64,000 bases of DNA. Origin: Ferruginibacter paludis. GTDB lineage: Bacteria > Bacteroidota > Bacteroidia > Chitinophagales > Chitinophagaceae. A program made the position numbers and the translations under genes. Below are positions 26,555 to 34,971 of this stretch, one piece after another; the first letter of the stretch is position 1; every line of letters begins with the position of its first letter. The DNA lies in assembly GCF_030409685.1 (NCBI RefSeq), contig NZ_JAUFQJ010000024.1:558001-622000 (forward strand), read 5' to 3'. Below the pieces are notes generated by a model that saw only the letters and a program-made list of their open reading frames with translations, was not told the DNA's origin and did not search any database.

Positions 26555-27529
26555 TTACCAGCCCAGAATCCACGCAAAAATCAGTGGGCAAACAATCGTA
26601 GCATCACTTTCTACAATAAATTTCGGCGTCTTGATATCCAGCTTTCCCCAGGTAATTTTTTCGTTGGGTACTGCTCCGGAATATGACCCGTACGAAGTAG
26701 TTGAATCACTTACCTGGCAGAAGTAGCTCCAGAAAGGAACATCATGCCACTCCAAATCCTGGTACATCATCGGCACTACACAGATTGGAAAATCACCGGC
26801 AATACCACCACCAATCTGGAAAAAGCCAACTCCTTTTCCGCCTGAATTATTCCTGTACCAATCTGCCAGCCACACCATGTATTCAATACCACTTTTCATG
26901 GTACCAGCCTTCAATTGATTTTTAATTACATAACTGGCAAAGATGTTTCCCATGGTACTGTCTTCCCACCCTGGTACAACAATCGGAATATTTTTTTGTG
27001 CGGCGGCCAGCATCCAGCTGTTTTTGGGGTCAATTTCGTAGTACTGTTCCAGCACACCACTCAACAACATTTTGTACATGTATTCATGCGGAAAATAACG
27101 TTCCCCCTTATCTTCTGCATCTTTCCATATTTTGTGAATGTGTTGCTGCAATCTTCTGAAAGCCTCTTCCTCCGGTATGCAGGTATCTGTTACCCTGTTG
27201 TAATGGTTTTCCAGTAAATCCCATTCTTCCTGCGGGCTGAGATCCCTGTAATTAGGTACTCTTTTATAATGACTATGGGCAACCAGATTCATTATATCCT
27301 CTTCCAGGTTGGCCCCGGTACAACTAATGATACTTACTTTATCCTGCCGGATCATTTCAGCCAGGCTTAATCCCAGCTCCGCCGTGCTCATCGCACCGGC
27401 CAGCGTAATCATCATTTTTCCTCCTTCTTCCAGGTGCGTAACATAGCCTTTGGCGGCATCCATTAAGGCGGCAGAATTAAAGTGGCGGTAGTGATGCTCT
27501 ATAAAACCAGAAACGGGTCCCTTGCTCAT
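26555..27529 (-). CDS. Deoxyhypusine synthase-like protein
   Basis: This 324-residue cytosolic protein belongs to the deoxyhypusine synthase fold. Visible features are the NAD-site segments SCTGANLEEDIM (about 69-80) and GGGIAGDF, SYGSYSGAVPNEKITWGK, and K296 in WGK, which corresponds to the lysine that carries the butylamine intermediate in the eukaryotic enzyme. Bacteria lack the eIF5A substrate, so it probably transfers an aminobutyl group to another amine, as homospermidine-synthase-type enzymes do. That is inference. No polyamine gene is adjacent. Confidence 0.9.
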   Translation of the reverse strand: MSKGPVSGFIEHHYRHFNSAALMDAAKGYVTHLEEGGKMMITLAGAMSTAELGLSLAEMIRQDKVSIISCTGANLEEDIMNLVAHSHYKRVPNYRDLSPQEEWDLLENHYNRVTDTCIPEEEAFRRLQQHIHKIWKDAEDKGERYFPHEYMYKMLLSGVLEQYYEIDPKNSWMLAAAQKNIPIVVPGWEDSTMGNIFASYVIKNQLKAGTMKSGIEYMVWLADWYRNNSGGKGVGFFQIGGGIAGDFPICVVPMMYQDLEWHDVPFWSYFCQVSDSTTSYGSYSGAVPNEKITWGKLDIKTPKFIVESDATIVCPLIFAWILGW

Positions 27530-27595
27530 AATACTATTTATTTTTTTGGATGATTATTTTAACTGGCCGCCTTTTCGTGCAGAAAAGAACGGCAG

Positions 27596-27603
27596 CAAAA
27601 ATA
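27596..27603 (-). promoter_or_regulatory. Possible -7 element for the DHS-like gene
   Basis: The minus strand reads TATTTTTG, a TAnnTTTG match 66 bases upstream of the start. No -33 partner was found. Confidence 0.3.
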
Positions 27604-27730
27604 GTTTTTTTTATTAAGGAAGGGTGTTTCTGTTCTTCCGGTTTGTTATATTTTCTTCACATGAAAAAATGACCACTTTTAATTTTACCAGATCCGTAAA
27701 CCCTGGCAGACTACTTTCATGTTGCCCACA

Positions 27731-27760
27731 AAAAAGCCCTTCAAAAGGATGAAGGGCTTA
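27731..27760 (-). terminator. Terminator after the PepSY-like gene
   Basis: AAGCCCTTC and GAAGGGCTT form a nine-pair stem. Read on the minus strand it is followed by a run of T, so it ends the transcript of the gene whose stop is at 27779. Confidence 0.9.
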
Positions 27761-27778
27761 ATAAAATTTACTCATGCA

Positions 27779-28228
27779 TTATTTTTTTTTAATTTTCTTT
27801 TCAACTGTAATATCGCCGTTGGCACGAATTCTTAATTGAAGCGTTTTCTTTTCGTTGCTAACAAAAACCTGGTATTTTGTCTCGCCGTCATAAGTCAGTT
27901 CAGTTACCTGGTCGGGTATTGTGTATTGACTGTATTTTTCAGTCAGCGCCAGGGAAACACTTAATGGCACTTGTGCCAAAGCTATTTTTCTTGACGTGCC
28001 GACCAGCTGCCCGTTATCATCATACGCAGCATTTACCGTCATCTCATTCATCACGAATGAAGCAAAATAAAAATCTCCGTTTTTTTGCCAGGTTACATTT
28101 TTTGCCTTAACAAAATCTTTTTCAAATGCGCCTTTTACCTGCTCTGTAACGGTGTCGCCTTTGGCGGCAAAAGCAGAAGCTGAAAACAGCAAGACAATTG
28201 CTGTTAAAATGGTGGTTACCTTTTTCAT
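27779..28228 (-). CDS. Small exported PepSY-like protein
   Basis: This 149-residue protein has a signal peptide (cleavage near SAFA, about residue 21). The mature part contains AFEKDFVKAKNVTWQKNGDF and DDNGQLVGTSRKI, the pattern of the PepSY-like/putative beta-lactamase-inhibitor-like proteins that are common in Bacteroidota. It probably folds as a small periplasmic domain. The function is unknown. It has a good promoter 65 bases upstream and its own terminator. Confidence 0.85.
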   Translation of the reverse strand: MKKVTTILTAIVLLFSASAFAAKGDTVTEQVKGAFEKDFVKAKNVTWQKNGDFYFASFVMNEMTVNAAYDDNGQLVGTSRKIALAQVPLSVSLALTEKYSQYTIPDQVTELTYDGETKYQVFVSNEKKTLQLRIRANGDITVEKKIKKK

Positions 28229-28534
28229 GTTTTTAAAGTTTTTTGATTTTTAGTGATCCTGCCTTCACAGCAGATTTTTTTGATTGATGAAACAAATCTA
28301 TAAACGCTGCAGTCCATATGCAATCAGTTATTGACGAGCAACAGCCCAATATTTGCTTTTTGTATAAACGGCACCAACAAACTTTTTTTAATCTTTAAAG
28401 AACAGCTGTAACTCAATGCCAGCAATCATTACAAATTATTTCATAATGAAATACTAAAATTGTAAAGGAATCTGTTAAATAGTAAAAGCGGTTTATAACA
28501 TTTGCTCTAAGGGCATTGTTATACCTTTATTAGA
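28229..28534. other. 306-bp divergent intergenic region
   Basis: No ORF of interest is present. The left part holds the promoter of the PepSY-like gene (28293-28323, minus strand). The rest is AT-rich and must contain the start signals of the ACP-phosphodiesterase-like gene, but I see no clear TAnnTTTG box for it. Confidence 0.6.
28293..28323 (-). promoter_or_regulatory. Promoter for the PepSY-like gene
   Basis: On the minus strand TTG (28323-28321), a 20-base spacer and TAGATTTG (28300-28293) fit the Bacteroidota housekeeping promoter. The predicted leader is about 60 bases. Confidence 0.6.
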
Positions 28535-29131
28535 ATGAATTTTTTAGCCCATGCATATCTTTCTTTTAACAAACCCGGTATTTTATCAGGTAACATGATC
28601 AATGATTATGTTAAGGGGAAAAAAAAATTCGATTATCCTTTAGTTATACAAAAGGGAATGTCCTTGCACCGGGAAATTGACACCTTTACAGATCAGCATA
28701 AAATGACAGTGCGGGCAAAACAATTTTTCCGGCCTCAATACCGGCTCTATGCAGGTGCTTTTGTAGATGTATTGTACGATCATTTTTTAGCCAATGATAC
28801 CAGGGAATTTTCAACAGAAGAAGCATTGAATTCATTTTGCCAGCTTACCTATACCAGCCTGCAGGCAGACGTTGATTTGCTTCCTTTAAAATTTCAGCAG
28901 GTATTGCCACACATGCAACTGCACAACTGGTTATACAATTACCGCTTCAAAGAAGGCATCGAAAAGAGCTTTATCGGCTTGTCAAGGCGGGCTGCCTATT
29001 TATCTGAATCAGCCATCGCCTTTGCTATTTTTAACGAACAGTACGAGGAATTGCAAAACTGCTACAACGAATTTTTTCCGGAATTAAAGCAATTTGCCGC
29101 TGAAACACTCAACAAATTGAATAACACCTGA
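28535..29131 (+). CDS. Acyl carrier protein phosphodiesterase family protein (AcpH-like)
   Basis: This 198-residue cytosolic protein has the AcpH/DUF479 signatures: MNFLAHAYLS at the N-terminus, GNMINDYVKG, GMSLHREIDTFTD and FVDVLYDHFLA, which supply the HD-like metal ligands. E. coli AcpH removes 4'-phosphopantetheine from holo-ACP. Length matches. The next gene, DUF2911, is 38 bp downstream but has its own promoter-like box. Confidence 0.9.
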   Translation: MNFLAHAYLSFNKPGILSGNMINDYVKGKKKFDYPLVIQKGMSLHREIDTFTDQHKMTVRAKQFFRPQYRLYAGAFVDVLYDHFLANDTREFSTEEALNSFCQLTYTSLQADVDLLPLKFQQVLPHMQLHNWLYNYRFKEGIEKSFIGLSRRAAYLSESAIAFAIFNEQYEELQNCYNEFFPELKQFAAETLNKLNNT

Positions 29132-29137
29132 ATCTTT

Positions 29138-29145
29138 TATATTTG
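29138..29145 (+). promoter_or_regulatory. Putative promoter for the DUF2911 gene
   Basis: TATATTTG lies 24 bp upstream of ATG 29170, with a TTG 18 bases further upstream at 29117-29119 that may be the -33 element. Confidence 0.45.
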
Positions 29146-29169
29146 TAACTAAATCACTTGTACATTAAT

Positions 29170-29733
29170 ATGAAAAAAATAGTAATTTTTGCGATCGCTG
29201 TTTGTTGCTTAAACACTGCATTACAGGCACAGTCAAAGTTTGCACCGGTAGATAAATCTCCAATGGATATGGCTTATTATCCGTCCGGCTACCCGGTTTT
29301 AAAAATTCAGGATAAGGCAACAGAACCTGTTGCTGTAAGGGTAATTTACAGCAGGCCGCAGAAAAATGGCCGTGTTATATTTGGCGACTTAATACCCTTC
29401 GGCCAGGTATGGCGGCTGGGCGCCAATGAAGCAACAGAGATTGAATTTTATCGTCCGGCCCGCATTGGTACTGCCAAAATAAAGAAAGGCCGCTACACCT
29501 TATACAGCATTCCCAACCAGGATAAATGGACCATTATCCTCAATAGGGAAACCGACACCTGGGGATCTTTTAAATACGATGCATCCAAAGATGTTGCGAG
29601 AATTGATTTACCGGTTCAAAAACAATCAGATGTTCTGGAATCTTTCTCTATGTCATTTGACAAGTCTGCCGCTGGTGTAATCTTGTCTATGGGGTGGGAT
29701 GACAGCCGGGTAGATTTACCGATAGGTTTTTAA
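29170..29733 (+). CDS. Exported DUF2911 protein
   Basis: From ATG 29170 this is a 187-residue protein with a signal peptide ending near ALQAQ (about residue 20). The DUF2911 core is recognised by VRVIYSRPQKNGRVIFG, GQVWRLGANEATEIEFY and WTIILNRETDTWGSFKYD. The family is common in Bacteroidota and is probably a periplasmic beta-sandwich. I know of no established function. The frame extends to a TTG at 29158, but the ATG fits the signal peptide better. A strong terminator follows. Confidence 0.9.
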   Translation: MKKIVIFAIAVCCLNTALQAQSKFAPVDKSPMDMAYYPSGYPVLKIQDKATEPVAVRVIYSRPQKNGRVIFGDLIPFGQVWRLGANEATEIEFYRPARIGTAKIKKGRYTLYSIPNQDKWTIILNRETDTWGSFKYDASKDVARIDLPVQKQSDVLESFSMSFDKSAAGVILSMGWDDSRVDLPIGF

Positions 29734-29757
29734 AAATGATACTGAATAAAATAGCAC

Positions 29758-29784
29758 ATCCCGGCTGGCAGCCGGGATTTTTTT
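29758..29784 (+). terminator. Terminator between DUF2911 and asnB
   Basis: ATCCCGGCT and AGCCGGGAT form a nine-bp stem with a short loop, followed by T7. It sits 25 bp after the DUF2911 stop and 15 bp before asnB. Confidence 0.93.
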
Positions 29785-29799
29785 GGGATATTTACAACT

Positions 29800-31677
29800 A
29801 TGTGTGGAATAGCGGGAATAATAAGCTCTGATGCGAATGCCGTCACCAGGGAGCGGTTGAAAAAAATGACGGATGCCATTGCTCACCGTGGACCTGACGG
29901 TGAAGCCCAATGGATCAACCAACGGGGAAACGTCGGGCTTGGGCACAGAAGATTATCTATTCTTGATTTATCGCCTGCCGCAGCCCAGCCAATGCATTAC
30001 CAAAACCGGTATACGATTGTTTACAATGGAGAAATTTACAATTACATTGAGATAAAGGAAGGGCTCATGAAAATGGGCTACCGCTTTCAAAACAAAAGCG
30101 ATACAGAAGTTATCCTGGCGGCCTATGACTGCTGGAAAGAAGATTGTCTTGAACAGTTTGACGGCATGTTTGCTTTTGCCATACTGGATAAGAAAGAACG
30201 GACTTTATTTGCAGCAAGAGACCGCTTTGGAGAGAAGCCTTTTTATTACACTACTACAAATAATATGTTTGCATTTGCAAGCGAAATGAAATCGCTTTGG
30301 GCTATCGGTATCGAAAAAAATACCGATGACAAAATGCTGCTGAATTACCTTGCCCTTGGATATGTACAAAATGCCAATGATAAAGAGCAAACATTTTTTC
30401 AGGACATTTATTCGCTTGCGCCGGGAAGCTTTTTGCAGCTTAATACCAACACTTTGCAGTACCGCACCCATATCTATTGGGAGCTTGATAAAGACAATGC
30501 ACAACCGATAGTTGCAGATGCCGCAATAGAAAAATTCCGGGAACTTTTTTCAATGTCAGTTAACCGAAGGTTGCGCAGTGATGTACCTGTCGGCACCAGT
30601 TTGAGCGGCGGTTTGGATAGCTCTTCCATACTTGCAGCAATCAATCATCCCGGGCAGCCATTTCATACTTTCTCCGCTATTTTTCCCGGTTTTGCAAAAG
30701 ATGAGTCCGGTTATATCAAAGCTGTTACACAACATCTTTCCAACTCAATTGCTAACGGACCTATAGAACAACATTTTATTGAGCCTTCAGCGTTGGGCCT
30801 TATAAAAGACTTTAAAACACTGTGCTATCACCAGGAAGAACCTTTTCCATCCAGCAGCATTTATGCTCAGTATAAAGTGTTTGAACTGGCGCATCAAAAC
30901 CAGGTAAAAGTTTTACTGGATGGCCAGGGGGCCGATGAAACACTCGCCGGGTACAATAAATATATACACTGGTACCTGCAGCAACTGGCGGGCAAAAGCA
31001 GGTTTCTTGCAGCCTACAGGGAAAGAAAGATGTTGTTGAAAAATAAACTACCCTTCAGGTGGGGTATCAGCAATTACCTGGCTGCTTATCTTCCTTCTCA
31101 TGCGGCTATACAGTTGGAACAAAATGAATACCTGAAAAGTGCAAGACAGCCGGACATCAATAAGGATTTTGTGTTAGGATTACAGGGACGGGAATGGGAA
31201 GGCATCCGCAAACCAATCATCACCAAACTAAACGACATTTTATATTTCAATACCCAAACAATGGGTTTGGAAGAACTACTGCGCTTTGCCGACCGCAACA
31301 GCATGGCACATAGTACCGAAGTACGGTTACCGTTTTTACAACATGAACTGGTTCAGTTTATTTTCACCCTGCCCGCGGGTTTTAAAATCCATGATGGATG
31401 GACAAAATGGTTGCTGCGGAAAACGATGGATACGAAATTACCGGATGAGGTTGTATGGCGCAAAGAGAAGGTAGGCTATGAACCACCGCAGTTTCAGTGG
31501 ATGCACAACGAAATTTTACAGGATTATATACAGGAAGCAAAAAGGAAATTGGTTAATAAAGGCGTTTTAAAAGCGACCTCATTAAACAAAAAAATAACCC
31601 CCAAAGCGGCGCATGAGAGCAACAATTTCGACTGGCGCTATTTGTGTGCAGCGCAGATGATTGCCGGCGATTTATAA
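29800..31677 (+). CDS. asnB: Asparagine synthase (glutamine-hydrolysing)
   Basis: This 625-residue two-domain enzyme makes asparagine from aspartate, ATP and glutamine. The Ntn glutaminase domain starts MCGIAG, with C2 the nucleophile exposed after Met removal. HRGPDGEAQW, HRRLSILDL and YNGEIYNY follow. The synthetase domain has the PP-loop SLSGGLDSSSI (about residues 267-277). Members of this class also serve in surface polysaccharide or lasso-peptide gene sets, but no such genes are adjacent. No promoter box was seen in the 15 bp between the terminator and the ATG, so some read-through is likely. Confidence 0.93.
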   Translation: MCGIAGIISSDANAVTRERLKKMTDAIAHRGPDGEAQWINQRGNVGLGHRRLSILDLSPAAAQPMHYQNRYTIVYNGEIYNYIEIKEGLMKMGYRFQNKSDTEVILAAYDCWKEDCLEQFDGMFAFAILDKKERTLFAARDRFGEKPFYYTTTNNMFAFASEMKSLWAIGIEKNTDDKMLLNYLALGYVQNANDKEQTFFQDIYSLAPGSFLQLNTNTLQYRTHIYWELDKDNAQPIVADAAIEKFRELFSMSVNRRLRSDVPVGTSLSGGLDSSSILAAINHPGQPFHTFSAIFPGFAKDESGYIKAVTQHLSNSIANGPIEQHFIEPSALGLIKDFKTLCYHQEEPFPSSSIYAQYKVFELAHQNQVKVLLDGQGADETLAGYNKYIHWYLQQLAGKSRFLAAYRERKMLLKNKLPFRWGISNYLAAYLPSHAAIQLEQNEYLKSARQPDINKDFVLGLQGREWEGIRKPIITKLNDILYFNTQTMGLEELLRFADRNSMAHSTEVRLPFLQHELVQFIFTLPAGFKIHDGWTKWLLRKTMDTKLPDEVVWRKEKVGYEPPQFQWMHNEILQDYIQEAKRKLVNKGVLKATSLNKKITPKAAHESNNFDWRYLCAAQMIAGDL

Positions 31678-31805
31678 AAACTACATTTAATAAACTGCAC
31701 TCAACTTTTAATAGCCAACTTATTAGTAGTTAACAATTGCTATAACACAAGCGTAGCAGCAAAAGCATTTACTTTGCATTGCGCAATAACTAAAAAATTA
31801 ATACC

Positions 31806-32945
31806 ATGAAACTTGCTACAAAAATAATACATGCCGGTGCCGAACCCGATCCCAGCACAGGTGCAATAATGACTCCTATTTATCAAACTTCTACCTATGT
31901 GCAGGAAGCGCCCGGCGTAAACAAAGGTTACGAATACGCCCGCAGCCAGAACCCCACCCGAAAAGCGCTGGAAGAAGCATACGCCATTCTTGAAAATGCA
32001 AAATATGGTCTTGCTTTCAGCAGCGGCGTTGCCGCAACAGACAGTGTTATTAAATTGCTTAATCCAGGCGATGAAGTGATAGCCGCCAGTGATATGTATG
32101 GCGGCAGCTACCGGTTATTTACCAAGGTGTGGGAGCGCTACAACATCAAATTTATTTATGTTGATACAACAAACCCTGCCAATGTACAGGCTGCCATTAC
32201 TGCCAATACAAAGCTGATTTGGGTTGAAACGCCAACCAACCCATTGATGAACATTACCGATATTGAAGCTATTGCAGCCATAGCCAAAAAGGCCGGTGCT
32301 TTGCTTTGTGTTGATAATACTTTTGCATCTCCGTACCTGCAAAACCCGATGGATTCGGGAGCTGATCTTGTTATGCACAGCGCTACAAAATATTTAGGTG
32401 GCCACAGTGATGTTATACAAGGATGCCTGATGATGAATGACGCTGCACTTAGGGAAAAACTGTATTTTATACAAAAAAGTTGTGGGGCCGTACCAGGACC
32501 AATGGATTGCTTTTTAGTTTTAAGAGGTATAAAAACTTTGCACGTACGAATGAAGCAGCATTGTGAAAACGGTGCCATCATCGCTCATCATTTAAGCCGG
32601 CATCCTGCTGTAGCAAAAGTGTACTGGCCTGGTTTTGAAGATAACACAGGGTATGCCATAGCTAAAAAACAAATGCGTGATTTTGGCGGCATGATCAGTT
32701 TTGAATTAAAGGACGACAGCATTTCAGCTGCCAACAAAGTGTTATCCTCTACTAAAATATTTGCCCTGGCTGAAAGTCTTGGTGGCGTTGAGTCGCTCAT
32801 CAACCATCCGGCAAGCATGACACATGCATCCATACCAAGAGAAGAAAGAATAAAAAATGGTTTATCAGACGGGTTAATCCGGCTGAGTGTTGGCATTGAA
32901 GATGCCGGCGACCTTGTAGCCGATTTAAACCAGGCAATAGGATAA
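31806..32945 (+). CDS. PLP-dependent Cys/Met metabolism enzyme (cystathionine gamma-synthase/lyase type)
   Basis: This 379-residue cytosolic enzyme has the fold-type I signatures EYARSQNPTRKALE, the FSSGVAATDS phosphate loop, VDNTFASPYLQNP and the PLP-binding K195 in HSATKYLGGHSD. Family members are cystathionine gamma-synthase, cystathionine beta- or gamma-lyase and O-acetylhomoserine sulfhydrylase, and the sequence alone does not separate them. I saw no SAM riboswitch-like structure in the 128-bp leader. Confidence 0.93.
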   Translation: MKLATKIIHAGAEPDPSTGAIMTPIYQTSTYVQEAPGVNKGYEYARSQNPTRKALEEAYAILENAKYGLAFSSGVAATDSVIKLLNPGDEVIAASDMYGGSYRLFTKVWERYNIKFIYVDTTNPANVQAAITANTKLIWVETPTNPLMNITDIEAIAAIAKKAGALLCVDNTFASPYLQNPMDSGADLVMHSATKYLGGHSDVIQGCLMMNDAALREKLYFIQKSCGAVPGPMDCFLVLRGIKTLHVRMKQHCENGAIIAHHLSRHPAVAKVYWPGFEDNTGYAIAKKQMRDFGGMISFELKDDSISAANKVLSSTKIFALAESLGGVESLINHPASMTHASIPREERIKNGLSDGLIRLSVGIEDAGDLVADLNQAIG

Positions 32946-33047
32946 GCTGCGGTGCGTACTCTTCAATAATTCTAAATGCAAATTGGGTGATCATCGCCAT
33001 TGTTGAAATATTTTAAAAACACTAAAACATAAGGACAGCCTGATAAA

Positions 33048-33818
33048 GTGAAAACGAATTTAAAAAAGGAATTAGATGAAAAAGTCATTTTTTATAACCG
33101 GCCAGATTTTATAAAAGATGACCCGATTTCAATACCGCATCTGTTTTCAAAAAAACAGGATATTGAAATAGCCGGTTTTTTCGCGGCCATCTTTTCCTGG
33201 GGCAACCGCACTACCATCATCAATAAAAGCAAAGAACTGCTGCAACTGATGGACAATGCACCGCATGATTTTTGTTTGCAGCATACCCCGGCAGATTTAA
33301 AAAGGCTGGAGCAATTTAAACACCGGACTTTTAACGCTACCGACTTGCTGTACTTTGTTGAATTTTTTAAATTTCATTATTCGCAGTATCCATCCCTGGA
33401 AATTGCTTTTACAAAAGGCATGGGTAAAAAAGATATAACAGTCGAAAATGGTTTGAAAGAATTTTATAACTATTTCTTTTCGTTGCCCGATATACCACAA
33501 AGAACAAAAAAGCACATTGCTTCGCCCGACAAAAATTCAGGCTGCAAACGGCTGAATATGTTTTTGCGCTGGATGGTACGGAACGATCAGGCGGGAGTAG
33601 ATTTTGGCATCTGGAAAAACATTTCTCCGGCACAATTGATTTGTCCCATAGACGTACATGTAGCCAGGGTATCAAAAAGATTTAATTTACTGCAAGGCAA
33701 CCATACAGACTGGAAAGCGGCGCTGGAATTGACCTCACATTTAAGAAGGCTGGATAAAACCGATCCGGTAAAATATGATTTTGCCTTATTTGGTACAGGC
33801 GTTGTTGAAAAATACTAA
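33048..33818 (+). CDS. TIGR02757 family protein
   Basis: This 256-residue protein starts with GTG (reads MKTNLKKELDEKVIF). It matches the TIGR02757/DUF2400 family of Bacteroidota, recognised by DPISIPHLFSKKQDIEIAGF, FFAAIFSWGNR, KRLNMFLRWMVRND and the LICPIDVHVARVSKRF segment, which resembles the HhH-GPD region of DNA glycosylases. The function is unknown, and a nucleic-acid role is only suggested by that similarity. The next small gene follows after 37 bp. Confidence 0.9.
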   Translation: MKTNLKKELDEKVIFYNRPDFIKDDPISIPHLFSKKQDIEIAGFFAAIFSWGNRTTIINKSKELLQLMDNAPHDFCLQHTPADLKRLEQFKHRTFNATDLLYFVEFFKFHYSQYPSLEIAFTKGMGKKDITVENGLKEFYNYFFSLPDIPQRTKKHIASPDKNSGCKRLNMFLRWMVRNDQAGVDFGIWKNISPAQLICPIDVHVARVSKRFNLLQGNHTDWKAALELTSHLRRLDKTDPVKYDFALFGTGVVEKY

Positions 33819-33855
33819 GTACATTTATGCAACCTGCTGTTATAAAATAATTTTC

Positions 33856-34173
33856 ATGAACCAGGAACTACACATTTACCTGCAACAAACATTTCAACTA
33901 CCTGCCACGATAAATGAAATGGAACAAGTTGAGAATTACCTGGCAGAAAAAATTAACAGCCTCATAAAAAATAATTTTGATCAACTGGTATACCTGCTCT
34001 ACAGGGTGGATGTAGATGAAGCCAGATTAAAAACCGTACTAAAAGAAAACCCTCAGCAGGATGCCGGTAAAATAATTGCCCGCCTTTTAATAGAAAGGCA
34101 ACTGCAAAAAATTACGTTGCGTAAACAATTTACAAAAAAGGAAGATGGTACAAACGAAGAAGAAAAATGGTGA
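33856..34173 (+). CDS. Small hypothetical protein, helical
   Basis: From ATG 33856 this is a 105-residue soluble, mostly helical, charged protein. There is no signal peptide. The fragments LVYLLYRVDVDEARLK and DAGKIIARLLIERQLQKI suggest a compact helical bundle, and the tail is basic/acidic. I know such proteins only as conserved hypotheticals in Bacteroidota. It follows TIGR02757 by 37 bp, so the two may be co-transcribed. It is convergent with the lipid hydroxylase gene. Confidence 0.8.
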   Translation: MNQELHIYLQQTFQLPATINEMEQVENYLAEKINSLIKNNFDQLVYLLYRVDVDEARLKTVLKENPQQDAGKIIARLLIERQLQKITLRKQFTKKEDGTNEEEKW

Positions 34174-34191
34174 GCAGTTTTGTAAAGCAGT

Positions 34192-34866
34192 TTATTTAAA
34201 CATCAGATCTTTTACTTTTTCCTTGTCTTCTTTTTCCTTCGAAAGATCGAACATAGTGCCAAACAACCGGTCCCATAATGTAGTGCTTACGCCAAAACCA
34301 CGGTTTTCATTTTTATAATGGTGCAGGTGATGATTGCGCCAGAGTGGCTTCATCCATTTATAAGGTGGGTTCCAGGCATGTATGGCGTAATGCATTGATC
34401 CGTAAATCAGGTAACCAAGCATAAAACCTGGAAAAAAAGCAAAAATATTTTCCGTTGTGCCCATCAGGCTGGCAATAAAATACATCAGGCTGAAAATAGT
34501 AGAAGAAAGAATCAGGCTTGGAACCGGCGGCATAAATAAACGCTCCCTGTCTCTTGGATACTCATGATGGTTTCCGTGTATGATGTACACAATTTTCATC
34601 GTCTGCTCGTTCGCTGCAATAAAATGAAAAACAAAACGGTGCAGCATGTATTCAAAAAAAGTCCAGAAAAAAATGCCAGAAAAAAATGCCAGAAAAATAT
34701 GCTCTGGTTTCAGGCCAAGTACAATGCGACTGTAGTAACACATAAAGACAATCACCGGCAAATAGATGCCCCATATTACCAGCGGATGAGTTTTGGTAAG
34801 GTATTCTATATATTCATTTTTAAATAGCCGCGCCTGCCCTTTGTTATGAATTTTTTCGAATTTCAT
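34192..34866 (-). CDS. Fatty acid hydroxylase / sterol desaturase superfamily protein
   Basis: This 224-residue membrane protein has about four helices and the di-iron histidine clusters HRFVFH, HGNHHEYP, HYAIHAW and HHLHHYKN. Length and spacing resemble fatty-acid 2-hydroxylases (the catalytic part of yeast Scs7) and bacterial homologues. In sphingolipid-making Bacteroidota it could hydroxylate the N-acyl chain of sphingolipids or related lipids. That assignment is inference from the superfamily and host group. Confidence 0.9.
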   Translation of the reverse strand: MKFEKIHNKGQARLFKNEYIEYLTKTHPLVIWGIYLPVIVFMCYYSRIVLGLKPEHIFLAFFSGIFFWTFFEYMLHRFVFHFIAANEQTMKIVYIIHGNHHEYPRDRERLFMPPVPSLILSSTIFSLMYFIASLMGTTENIFAFFPGFMLGYLIYGSMHYAIHAWNPPYKWMKPLWRNHHLHHYKNENRGFGVSTTLWDRLFGTMFDLSKEKEDKEKVKDLMFK

Positions 34867-34947
34867 AGTAATAAATCTGGTGTAAAATTACTTATTATGT
34901 AATTAAAAAGCTATTCTTATTGGCGTTACATATCAATATTTATACGC

Positions 34948-34955
34948 TATTTTCG
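34948..34955 (+). promoter_or_regulatory. Putative -7 element for the FAA hydrolase operon
   Basis: TATTTTCG is the TAnnTTCG variant of the Bacteroidota -7 box, 16 bp before the ATG at 34972. Confidence 0.4.
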
Positions 34956-34971
34956 TACCTGATTTATTACT

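Noticed and set aside
31678-31805. Possible SAM-responsive riboswitch upstream of the Cys/Met PLP enzyme gene
   Set aside because: I looked for paired stems and a terminator or sequestering hairpin and found only AT-rich sequence.
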